A stretch of 11,203 nucleotides of DNA, from assembly GCA_017383945.1 (NCBI GenBank), contig JAFNUQ010000023.1:1-11203 (forward strand), in the 5' to 3' direction. Source of the DNA: Bacteroidales bacterium (GTDB lineage Bacteria; Bacteroidota; Bacteroidia; Bacteroidales; UBA932). Made by a program: the position numbers and the translations under genes. Under the pieces are notes generated by a model. That model was not told where the DNA came from, made no database searches, and saw nothing but the letters and a program-made list of their open reading frames with translations. Positions 1-7,482 of the stretch are shown here, piece after piece; positions within the stretch are counted from its first letter, which is position 1; every line of letters starts with the position of its first letter.

Positions 1-2
1 GC

Positions 3-854
3 GTATCGAACAACGACACACCACCGCAAGGTCTGGCCATACGAGGCTCGGCTATGGGCGGCACCTCGGAATTTATATCAATACTTGTCAAATCTACGGC
101 CATCCTCAAGCCAAATATACCTGACGCCTCTTTTACTCAGGAGCAATTGGATTACCTTCACGATACACTAGCATTGTTGCCTGCAGTGCAGTTTAAGGTT
201 GGAGCTGGTCTTGACTGGGATGTGTGCTTCCCAGACAGGGAGTTCAATGCCCGTATGGTCAATTTTGACATCAACTATTTCAAATATGATTTCCTCAAGC
301 TCACAACTCTTGATTTCAATGAGATAAAGCTTCAGGATGACTATGATCGCTTGGTAAAGGACTCACTTGAGTTTGAAGGAGATACCTTTATGTATCGAGA
401 TTTCCAGGCTCGCAATGTGATGATTAAGAATGGCGAACCTTGCTTTATTGACTTCCAGGGAGGTCGCAGAGGCCCTGTGCAGTATGACCTGGCATCTTTC
501 CTCTGGAACGCTGGTACCCATTTCCCAGCAGAAGTGAGAAAGAATCTGGAAGAAGTATATATCAAGTCTCTCTCTAACTTCGTTCCTGTCGATGAGAAGG
601 ATTTTTATACCAAGTATCGCCTGATAACTCTAGTTCGCCTGCTTCAGGAGATGGGCGCTTATGGATATCGCGGAATCGTGGAGCGCAAGCAGCTCTTCAT
701 AGATTGCATTCCTACAGCACTCTCTTGCATTAAGGAGCTTGCGTCTCAACCTTTTGAGAGATATCCATACCTGACAGAACTCTTGCTTCGCCTTGCCAAT
801 GATTGGGATGGCAGCACGCTTATCCCTGGATTTAAAATTGACCTTTGCCGATGA
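3..854 (+). CDS. AmgK-like sugar kinase (aminoglycoside-phosphotransferase fold), 5' partial
   Basis: This is the C-terminal part of a kinase of the APH/choline-kinase fold (Pfam APH family). The frame is open to the left edge, so the true start and the nucleotide-binding glycine-rich N-lobe lie outside the window; the ATG at 54 is internal. The catalytic loop YRDFQARN is visible, with the catalytic Asp codon at 399-401 and the metal-binding Asn at 414-416. The Mg-binding FIDFQGG motif follows (Asp codon at 450-452), then GPVQYDLASFLW, typical of AmgK-type enzymes. AmgK phosphorylates MurNAc or GlcNAc at C1 in cell wall recycling. The stop overlaps the start of the next gene, a MurU-like nucleotidyltransferase, as ATGA, which supports the pairing. 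Many Bacteroidales homologues, from memory, continue into a RapZ-like C-terminal domain; this one stops about 20 residues after the kinase domain. The substrate is inferred; another sugar 1-kinase is possible. Confidence 0.82.
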   Translation, partial: VSNNDTPPQGLAIRGSAMGGTSEFISILVKSTAILKPNIPDASFTQEQLDYLHDTLALLPAVQFKVGAGLDWDVCFPDREFNARMVNFDINYFKYDFLKLTTLDFNEIKLQDDYDRLVKDSLEFEGDTFMYRDFQARNVMIKNGEPCFIDFQGGRRGPVQYDLASFLWNAGTHFPAEVRKNLEEVYIKSLSNFVPVDEKDFYTKYRLITLVRLLQEMGAYGYRGIVERKQLFIDCIPTALSCIKELASQPFERYPYLTELLLRLANDWDGSTLIPGFKIDLCR

Positions 855-1573
855 AAGCACTCATCTTTGCAGCTGGATTAGGCACAAGACTTCGCCCGAT
901 TACTGACACGATGCCCAAGGCTTTGGTGCAGGTGGGAGGAGTCCCTATGCTGGAACGGGTGCTCTTGAAACTCAAGTCCGCAGGAATTGAAAGCTTTGTG
1001 ATCAATGCTCATCATTTCGCTGAGCAGATTATAGATTTTATCAAGAGCAAGGACTCGTTTGGCTGCGAAGTCAAGATTTCTTGGGAGAAGGAAGTGCCTC
1101 TAGAGACAGGTGGCGGTATCAAAAAGGCTGAATCTCTTCTTTCCGGAGGCAGATTTCTTGTCCATAATGCTGATATACTCAGCAATGTGGATATATCCTG
1201 GCTTCAGTCTCAAGATGACAAGGATGCGATAGCTACATTGCTAGTTACTGATGCTCAAGCAGATAGATATCTTCTTTTTGATGATGAGATGTGCCTTGCT
1301 GGTTGGACAAACGTGCGCACTGGTGAAGTAAAGAGTCCTTATGAGAATTTTGATCCATCAAAATGCCGCCGTCTCTCTTTCTGCGGCATCCATATCATCT
1401 CCGATGAAGTCTTCCCTTTGATGCAGGCCTGGCCGGATGCTTTCTCTATCATAGATTTCTATCTCAGCATTGCTGCAAGCCATAAGATCAAGGCTGCTTA
1501 TTGCCCTGACCTCAAGATGATTGATATTGGTTCGGTTGAAAAGTTAAAGGAAGCTCAAGACTGGCAGGATTAA
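851..1573 (+). CDS. MurU-like nucleotidyltransferase (sugar-1-phosphate uridylyltransferase)
   Basis: This 240-residue protein is a single-domain nucleotidyltransferase of the NTP_transferase family. The nucleotide-binding signature GLGTRLRP is at residues 9-16 with Lys23 following (MPKAL). A sugar/nucleotide loop LETGGGIKKA is at 84-93, and the metal-binding Asp108 lies in HNADIL. A second Asp (D225, in MIDIGS) is in the expected place for the other metal ligand. The length and the lack of a C-terminal beta-helix acetyltransferase domain match MurU rather than GlmU. MurU makes UDP-MurNAc from MurNAc-1-phosphate and UTP, bypassing de novo synthesis. I chose the ATG at 851 over the TTG six bases upstream because it starts directly at the family's MKALIFAAG and overlaps the kinase stop as ATGA, implying translational coupling. 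Other sugar-1-phosphates cannot be excluded. Its stop shares TTAA with the convergent amidase gene. Confidence 0.85.
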   Translation: MKALIFAAGLGTRLRPITDTMPKALVQVGGVPMLERVLLKLKSAGIESFVINAHHFAEQIIDFIKSKDSFGCEVKISWEKEVPLETGGGIKKAESLLSGGRFLVHNADILSNVDISWLQSQDDKDAIATLLVTDAQADRYLLFDDEMCLAGWTNVRTGEVKSPYENFDPSKCRRLSFCGIHIISDEVFPLMQAWPDAFSIIDFYLSIAASHKIKAAYCPDLKMIDIGSVEKLKEAQDWQD

Positions 1574-4431
1574 AGTCCAAAGAACTCTAAAGCATACTTG
1601 AACACAGCAACCTGGTCATCAGGATTTGAAATGGTCTCGATTGGCACTCCGATTGAGACTGTTTTTGAATTGTATCCGCTATGAACAATTGCTGCGCCAT
1701 AAGGCGAAGCTGGGTAGCGAAGCCAGATCTTTGCAGACTTGTTTGCCGGGAGCAACCCGTCAGGATGCTCGACGCAGTAGATGTCAGAATTTGGCTTCTG
1801 CGCAAAGCTCATTTCTCCAATACGCTCACTTGACGTGCCGAATGCATTTGCCAGCTTATATCCAAAAAGTCTGGCGGCAAATCCCGCCTCAGCTTCTGTG
1901 CAGTCGGATGCAATATTCGCTCCGCTGATGATTATGTTTCCTCCTGCGTGTGCAAAGCGGTCTAGAGCATTTCTCAGCTGCTCAGAGAAAACTGCGTAAT
2001 CACGCTGACCCATATTCTGAGCTCTTCCTTGCTTGCCGCAGATCAGATCCAGAACCTTTGCCTGCGTTGCAAAATTGCAGAATGCTTCGCTAGATGCGGA
2101 ATAGAAAGCTTTTCCCAAAGCAAATAGCGCCTTGCCATGTGCGGCCGGGTAATCAAAGCTGTTACCGGCAATGATTTCTCCTGCGTGGTTGTCATAGCTT
2201 GCGCCGAATCCAGGGTAGTGATCGTCTATATATTCGCGGTCTCTGCGGTATTCGTAGTTGTCGCCGATATAGGCAATTTCGTTTATATATGGCACGCCAT
2301 TGTCCACTCTGCCCTCAAATCCTGCATATTCCTCACCGTCAATCCACGCCGGCGGTCCTACCTTGGTGAAATTGTTAACGATGAGTACCGCTTCTTCTGG
2401 GTCTGAACCGTGTGGGATGCCCACAGATAAGATCTCTGAAGGGAAGCTCTTACCTCCATCATTAAATGCCTCAACCTTGAAACTATAGATGTGTCCGGCT
2501 TTATAGTCTAGTTCATAGTGATTATTCTTCACTTCTACACCTTGATCAAATGCTCCGTCATCAATCCTGGTGTATACTATATATCCGTCGCTTGTCGCTG
2601 TAGGCTCTTTTGAGTCAGTTGTAGGCTCCCAAGACAGCTTGATTTTTCCTCCTTCAAGAATGCTTGCAAAAGCGTGTACCGGAAGCGGTTGCACCTGATA
2701 GCTGCATCCATAAAACTCGCTGAGTGTTTTGAGCATTCCTTTGTAGACAGCTCGGCTGACGGTAAACCTAAACGCCGGGTCAAGGCCATACTTCATATCC
2801 TCAAAGTTCTGATGACTCAGAATCTCAAGGATCATTCCGGGAACTCCTGTGGTGCGGCTCTCGGAGTAGCTTTTGTCCCACAAGCCACGACGATTCCAAA
2901 GAGGATTAAAGTCACTTCGTATGTCGTCAACTACTTGAGTCTGAATGTAATCTGTATATAAACGGCTGATGATGCGGTCACGTCCATCCTCAAACTCTCT
3001 TTCTCCCTCGTTTCTCAAGGTATAGATCGCAAGTGTTCCCACGGTGCTGTCTTTCTGAGTGACGCCTGCATCAGAGTGGAAAGCAAAAGAAAGGTCAAAT
3101 GGAATATTCTTCTGCTCCTTCATCATTGTGGTCCAGAGTCCTCTTGCTGCAAAGTCATTGGTGTAATCCGTTTCCCAATTTCTGGTGATGTCTTCACCTG
3201 CTCCTGCCCACTGCATCCAATAGTGTGCTCCCTCCATCGAACTCGCTACCCCTGAGGTGCTGCCCTCGCGCTGAAGCTTTCCCATGCCTCCGCCAATCTT
3301 GACAGCGTCTGCACACACGCATTCGCCTTCGGCGCCTTGGTTGCTGAGGCTGACATATCCTTGTGTGCCCTCGTCAAATTCAAAAGTTCCCAGGTAGACC
3401 CAAGTGCCGCCTCCGCGTTTCTGATTGACGCTGAAATGACTCTCTCCGCCCATATGGCGCACTGTATATAGAGCTTGTGATGTGCTGTTTTCCAGTGTCT
3501 TATATGAAATATAGACAGCATATTGGCCACGTTTCTCGATTTCCGGAGTCCATATTGCAGATGCGTCAGCAGTACTATTGCATCTTGCAGTGCGGGCAGT
3601 TCCGGCACTGAATGGGAGATCCTCAAATGTATATTCGCGTTTGAAATCTGCGAACCCCTCGGGAACACTTTCCCAAGCTCCGTTTTCCTGGTATTTGCCT
3701 TCCTTGCGGATCAATCCCTCTCGGCCGCCGTCAAATGCTGGGTCATTGTCTGTTATTATCTCTCTTACCTGAAGATCCCTCTCGCGTGGCGTCATCGTAT
3801 ATGCTCCGGCATTCTCAAGCATAGGGATGAGAAATGGGAGAACAAAGCTCTGAGTGAACATATCTTCGACCGTGCGGTGCAGAGTCGCTCGTTGCCACAT
3901 CCAGATGCCTTGGCTCTCGTTGAAATATCGTCCATGGCTCTGCCAGAGTGCGATGTGACGACCTTGTAGTCCTTGAGGGTATGCTCTGCTGTCCAGATTT
4001 GTTACAATAGGAATATTCTCAATGCGTGGGTCGTCTATGCGTCTTGAGTAATCTCGTGATGGCTCTCCGGTGTTATCTATTTCTGGTACAACGAGTTGAG
4101 AGAGTTCATATCTATTGGTGTAGATGCTTCCGAGTTGGTAGCCCTTTGCAACAGAATCCCATTCCTGCAGCAAGGTGGCTCTGAACCAATCAATATCCTT
4201 TTCTCTCCAAGGGTAAAATGAGAGGTCACTTGAGAAATATAGATTCAAGGTCTTGCCGTTGGTTCTTACTCTTGTTACTGAAAGTTCCTGGTCAACACCC
4301 ATCCTTTGAAACATCCATACTCTAAGCGAATCGCAAAGCGGTTGGAAATCCTTTGAGCGAGGGGCTGCGGAAAGGCTCAGGCAAGAGCAAGAAATTGCAA
4401 ATGCGAGTATGATGTATCTAAGGTGTTTCAT
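1570..4431 (-). CDS. Secreted N-acetylmuramoyl-L-alanine amidase-like protein with inserted golvesin-like domain and fibronectin type III domain
   Basis: A 953-residue exported protein often annotated as amidase or 'xanthan lyase'. A signal peptide spans residues 1-23 (hydrophobic RYIILAFAISCSC, then SLSAA); a lipobox at Cys15 or Cys17 is possible but weak. The Amidase_3-type zinc site can be read in two parts: His166 (WQSHGR) and Glu189 (TVEDM) before, His452 (AFHSDAG) and catalytic Glu536 (ILEILSHQN) after. Between them, about 268-384, lies a golvesin-C-terminal-like domain (VNQKRGGGTWVYLGTF, ADAVKIGGGMG). A fibronectin type III domain covers about 583-672, and a C-terminal alpha/beta domain about 678-953 has an ALGKAFYSASSEAF segment and resembles a glutamine-amidotransferase-like fold. 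All four key residues are present, so it is probably an active peptidoglycan amidase in periplasm or outer envelope. The ATG at 4431 was chosen because the signal peptide begins there; it lies two bases after the VanZ-like stop. Substrate is inferred. Confidence 0.85.
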   Translation of the reverse strand: MKHLRYIILAFAISCSCLSLSAAPRSKDFQPLCDSLRVWMFQRMGVDQELSVTRVRTNGKTLNLYFSSDLSFYPWREKDIDWFRATLLQEWDSVAKGYQLGSIYTNRYELSQLVVPEIDNTGEPSRDYSRRIDDPRIENIPIVTNLDSRAYPQGLQGRHIALWQSHGRYFNESQGIWMWQRATLHRTVEDMFTQSFVLPFLIPMLENAGAYTMTPRERDLQVREIITDNDPAFDGGREGLIRKEGKYQENGAWESVPEGFADFKREYTFEDLPFSAGTARTARCNSTADASAIWTPEIEKRGQYAVYISYKTLENSTSQALYTVRHMGGESHFSVNQKRGGGTWVYLGTFEFDEGTQGYVSLSNQGAEGECVCADAVKIGGGMGKLQREGSTSGVASSMEGAHYWMQWAGAGEDITRNWETDYTNDFAARGLWTTMMKEQKNIPFDLSFAFHSDAGVTQKDSTVGTLAIYTLRNEGEREFEDGRDRIISRLYTDYIQTQVVDDIRSDFNPLWNRRGLWDKSYSESRTTGVPGMILEILSHQNFEDMKYGLDPAFRFTVSRAVYKGMLKTLSEFYGCSYQVQPLPVHAFASILEGGKIKLSWEPTTDSKEPTATSDGYIVYTRIDDGAFDQGVEVKNNHYELDYKAGHIYSFKVEAFNDGGKSFPSEILSVGIPHGSDPEEAVLIVNNFTKVGPPAWIDGEEYAGFEGRVDNGVPYINEIAYIGDNYEYRRDREYIDDHYPGFGASYDNHAGEIIAGNSFDYPAAHGKALFALGKAFYSASSEAFCNFATQAKVLDLICGKQGRAQNMGQRDYAVFSEQLRNALDRFAHAGGNIIISGANIASDCTEAEAGFAARLFGYKLANAFGTSSERIGEMSFAQKPNSDIYCVEHPDGLLPANKSAKIWLRYPASPYGAAIVHSGYNSKTVSIGVPIETISNPDDQVAVFKYALEFFGL

Positions 4432-4433
4432 TG

Positions 4434-4865
4434 CTATTTGTTTTTGATGATGGTGTAGATGTCTGCTATTAGGGTAAAAAATGCGGAGGTGCATATAGCG
4501 AGACAATCTGCGCCGAAGTCTGCAAGGTCTTCTGAGCGATATGGAAGCATCGCCTGGACAATCTCTGTAAATCCGGCAAATATACAACCGTAGGAGCATA
4601 CCAATATGAAGCTCGACAGAGCTTTAATCAGGTTTGAACTCCTCTTGTCAGAAGCAAAAAATATAATTATCGGAAAAGGGAAGAACATGCAGAAGTGCAC
4701 GAGCTTGTCTGCAGGTATTCCGAATATAAATTTGGGAACATCAGGAGTTTTGTCAAAATTGGCAAAGCACAGGTATGCGACTGCCACTATATAAATGAGC
4801 AGTATGAGTTGAAAAATCAGTGCTCGGGCACTAGTCTCCGTTGCGCTAGAGTGCCTGCATTTCAT
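4434..4865 (-). CDS. VanZ-like family membrane protein
   Basis: A 143-residue integral membrane protein with four likely transmembrane segments, at about residues 15-34, 56-72, 82-98 and 118-138. VanZ-family marks are visible: DKLVHF at 53-58 before the second helix, and a conserved polar set E101, Q104, P108, R110, S111, D113 and D116 in the loop before the last helix (EIVQAMLPYRSEDLADFGAD). VanZ was named for teicoplanin resistance in a vancomycin cluster, but family members are widespread and mostly of unknown function. I chose the ATG at 4865, inside the 3' end of the ABC exporter gene (20-base overlap in another frame); an ATG at 4895 would add ten residues with no recognisable content. 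Tight coupling to the exporter and the downstream amidase suggests a joint envelope role, which is inference. Confidence 0.85.
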   Translation of the reverse strand: MKCRHSSATETSARALIFQLILLIYIVAVAYLCFANFDKTPDVPKFIFGIPADKLVHFCMFFPFPIIIFFASDKRSSNLIKALSSFILVCSYGCIFAGFTEIVQAMLPYRSEDLADFGADCLAICTSAFFTLIADIYTIIKNK

Positions 4866-6675
4866 ATAGCTTGGTGTAATATCCGTTCTTTGCAATCAGT
4901 TCGTCGTGAGTGCCACTCTCTACGATGCGTCCGCCGTCCATCACGATGATTTCGTCTGATTTCTTTATTGTGCTGAGTCTGTGTGCAATAGAGATTGTTG
5001 TGCGGTTGGTCATCAGGTAGTCAAGTGCATCCTGAACCATGCGTTCAGACTCTGTGTCAAGTGATGCTGTTGCTTCATCAAGAATCAGAATCGGAGGGTT
5101 TTTGAGTATCGCTCTTGCTATGCTCAGACGCTGTCTCTGGCCGCCAGAGAGTTTGACGCCTCTATCTCCGATATTTGTGTCATAGCCTTCTTCCTTCTCC
5201 ATAATGAAGTCGTGAGCATTGGCAATCTTTGCGGCAGCAATAACCTGCTCCATTGTCGCTCCTTCTACACCAAATGCAATGTTGTTGAAGATAGTGTCGT
5301 TGAAAAGGATAGGGTCTTGGTTGACATTGCCGATCAGGCTTCTGAGATCCTTAGTTCTGAAATCTTTTATATTGACGCCATCAAGGGTGATAGTTCCTTC
5401 TGAAGAATCATAAAATCTTGGGATAAGGTCCACAAGAGTCGACTTTCCGGCGCCGCTAGCACCCACGATTGCAATGTTTTTGCCTTTAGGAATAGTGAGA
5501 TTGATGTTTTTAAGCACTTCTCTTCCGTCTTCGTAGCTGAAGCTCACTCCGTCTAGATGGATGCAGTCCTTAAATTCTTTCAGCTCTTTAGGATCCTTAG
5601 GGTCCTTGATGCTGTTCTCTGCTCCGAGGATAACGTCGATTCTCTCCATTGAAGCGAGGCCTTTAGGGATGCCGTAAGCTGCCTTGGAGAGGTCCTTTAT
5701 TGGCTGAATGACGCTGTAAAGTATGGCCATATAGGCAATGAAGCTAGGTGCGTCAATGACTTTGTTGTCGCCGAGGATGAGAGTGCCACCAAACCAAAGC
5801 ACGATGGCAATCATAGCTGAACCGAGACATTCGCTCACAGGGTGAGCCATAGCCTGTCTTGTGGCAACCTGGCTGTTCTTATCGCGCATCTTGCTTGTTA
5901 CGTTGTCAAATCTGGCATTCATCTTTTTTTCTGCAAGGAATGCCTTGATGATGCGCAGACCGCTGAGAGTCTCCTCGACCTGGCTCATTGTATCGCTCCA
6001 GTATTGCTGAGCTTCAATTGATCTGGCCTTGAGTTTGCGTCCGATTGAACTCATAATGGCGATCATAATCGGCGCAAAAACTATAGTGAAGACTGTGAGC
6101 TTCCAGGACATGGTGAAGAGCACAGTCATATAGATTACAATCAGGATAGGGTTTTTAATCAGCATTTCAATAGTGCTGGTGATAGATGTTTCCACCTCCT
6201 GCACATCACCGCTGATGCGTGCAATAATATCTCCTTTTCTTTCCTGGCTGAAGAACCCGATCGGCAGTGCAAGGATCTTGTTATAGATCTGCATACGCAT
6301 ATCCTTGACTACGCCGGTGCGGATAGGCACCATTACCGCTGCTGCTCCGAAGTAGCAGGAAGTCTTGATCACAACGATAAAGCAGAATACCAGACAAAGT
6401 AGAAGAAGTACCTTGTTTGCTCCCATGGTTCCCATCCATTGAGAAACAAAGAAGTAGGCATTGTTTGTGATCTCGTTGAAATCCATCCCTTTATGCCAAG
6501 GAATAAACTCGTATGTCTGTTCTCCTACATTGAAGAGTATCTGAAGTATAGGGATCAACAGAGAAAAGGAAACCACATTGAAGACGGCAGACAGGATGTT
6601 CATGATAACAGAACCGCCTACATAGCCTCTATATGGTTTGACATATCTTTTAAGAATCTTCCAGAATTGTTTCAT
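4846..6675 (-). CDS. MsbA-like ABC exporter (fused permease and ATPase)
   Basis: A 609-residue half-transporter with the usual order: a six-helix exporter membrane domain (about 1-335, hydrophobic stretches near 20-48, 88-118, 172-210 and 285-325) and a C-terminal nucleotide-binding domain (about 370-609). ATPase motifs are complete: Walker A GASGAGKST at 405-413, Q-loop Gln453, signature LSGGQ at 509-513, Walker B ILILDE at 529-534, SLD D-loop at 538-540, and switch His565. It should act as a homodimer in the inner membrane. MsbA flips lipid A-core in Gram-negatives, and Bacteroidota exporters of this type are often annotated so, but the substrate cannot be read from sequence; another lipid or drug is possible. 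A Lys/Asp-rich linker (IKDPKDPKELKEF) joins the halves. It starts three bases after the metallo-hydrolase stop and overlaps the VanZ-like gene by 20 bases. Confidence 0.93.
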   Translation of the reverse strand: MKQFWKILKRYVKPYRGYVGGSVIMNILSAVFNVVSFSLLIPILQILFNVGEQTYEFIPWHKGMDFNEITNNAYFFVSQWMGTMGANKVLLLLCLVFCFIVVIKTSCYFGAAAVMVPIRTGVVKDMRMQIYNKILALPIGFFSQERKGDIIARISGDVQEVETSITSTIEMLIKNPILIVIYMTVLFTMSWKLTVFTIVFAPIMIAIMSSIGRKLKARSIEAQQYWSDTMSQVEETLSGLRIIKAFLAEKKMNARFDNVTSKMRDKNSQVATRQAMAHPVSECLGSAMIAIVLWFGGTLILGDNKVIDAPSFIAYMAILYSVIQPIKDLSKAAYGIPKGLASMERIDVILGAENSIKDPKDPKELKEFKDCIHLDGVSFSYEDGREVLKNINLTIPKGKNIAIVGASGAGKSTLVDLIPRFYDSSEGTITLDGVNIKDFRTKDLRSLIGNVNQDPILFNDTIFNNIAFGVEGATMEQVIAAAKIANAHDFIMEKEEGYDTNIGDRGVKLSGGQRQRLSIARAILKNPPILILDEATASLDTESERMVQDALDYLMTNRTTISIAHRLSTIKKSDEIIVMDGGRIVESGTHDELIAKNGYYTKLYEMQAL

Positions 6676-6678
6676 AGC

Positions 6679-7482
6679 TTACAAATTGAATAGTGGAGAG
6701 GCCGTCTGACGAGGAAGCGCAACGAGTCTGGTTGCGGGGTCAAGATGCGGCCTTGTGGTATTAAACGCCTTTTGTGGAGTGTTGTTGTGTTCACTCAAGT
6801 GACATAGAAAGACGTTTCTTAGCTTCTCGTGCCTAAACTGCTTCACGGCTTCAGCACATTGGTCGTTTGAGAGGTGGCCATGACCTTCGCAGATGCGGTC
6901 CTGAAGTTCTTTAGGATAAGGGCCTTTGCGAAGCATTTCAAGGTCGTAGTTGGATTCGATGACGACAGTATCAGCGCCAGATGCAAAACTGAGCGCTTGA
7001 CTGGTTATACGGCCTATGTCAGTCATAATTACAAACTTATAACTGTCAAGGGCAATAGCATATCCCACAGTCTGAGTGGCGTCGTGGGGTACGATGAAAT
7101 ACTTTACCTTGATGCGGCCAGGAACAATCTCAGTCCAAGCTTCATCAAGAATATGGGATACAGGAGCAAAGTACTCTCCTGTAACAAAATGTCTTTTCAA
7201 GCGGGCAGAAAGAATCTTAGTAGTCCAGACCCTTTTCTGGAGATGCTTGCAGTAAGAGCCAAGCGAACGAATATGATCAAGGTGATCGTGAGTTATGAGG
7301 ATGTCCTCAAAACAAGTATAGTCCAGACCCTCGGCAGCAAGCTCTTTCTTGAGTCTTCTCGGACTCACTCCAGCGTCTATGAGCACACCGCATTCGCATT
7401 CTCCTTCTTCAGAAAAAATGCCCAAATAGTAGCAATTACCGCAACTGCCCGAGGAGAAAGATTTAAATTTATAGGCCTTCAT
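6679..7482 (-). CDS. Metallo-beta-lactamase-fold hydrolase, WalJ/YycJ type
   Basis: A 267-residue cytoplasmic protein with no signal peptide. The family start FSSGSCGNCYYL (residues 9-20) is followed by the metal-binding motif THDHLDH (His65, His67, Asp69, His70), PHDATQTVGY with His133, MTDIG with Asp155, IESNYD at 175-180, and GHGHLSN then LCHLSEHNNTP toward the end. The ligands are complete, so it should be an active phosphodiesterase/nuclease-type enzyme. Relatives in Firmicutes (YycJ/WalJ) lie beside the WalRK cell-wall regulators and have been linked to coordination of cell division and to DNA repair; in Bacteroidota the role is not settled. Its start lies 14 bases inside the 3' end of the TPR gene and its stop is three bases before the ABC exporter, indicating co-translation. 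The ATG at 7482 sits exactly at the family N-terminus MKAYKF. Confidence 0.9.
   Translation of the reverse strand: MKAYKFKSFSSGSCGNCYYLGIFSEEGECECGVLIDAGVSPRRLKKELAAEGLDYTCFEDILITHDHLDHIRSLGSYCKHLQKRVWTTKILSARLKRHFVTGEYFAPVSHILDEAWTEIVPGRIKVKYFIVPHDATQTVGYAIALDSYKFVIMTDIGRITSQALSFASGADTVVIESNYDLEMLRKGPYPKELQDRICEGHGHLSNDQCAEAVKQFRHEKLRNVFLCHLSEHNNTPQKAFNTTRPHLDPATRLVALPRQTASPLFNL

Noticed and set aside
1..56. Possible frameshift at the start of the kinase, since frame 1 reads a weakly family-like YR...RKVW.YE before the MGGTSEF segment in frame 3.
   Set aside because: Frame 3 is open to the edge and joins MGGTSEF without any change; with so few residues the frame-1 likeness is not enough to claim a break.
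3523..3969. A 148-codon open frame on the plus strand.
   Set aside because: It is antisense to the amidase gene over its golvesin-like region and shows no family features.
4432..4599. An upstream extension of the amidase frame to 4599 that would add 56 residues.
   Set aside because: It overlaps the VanZ-like gene, is Arg/His/Cys-rich with no domain character, and would bury the clear signal peptide beginning at 4431.
5560..5615. Short internal repetition in the exporter gene encoding KDPKDPKELKEFKD.
   Set aside because: It is a charged linker between membrane and ATPase domains, common in such exporters, and not a DNA-level tandem repeat of note.
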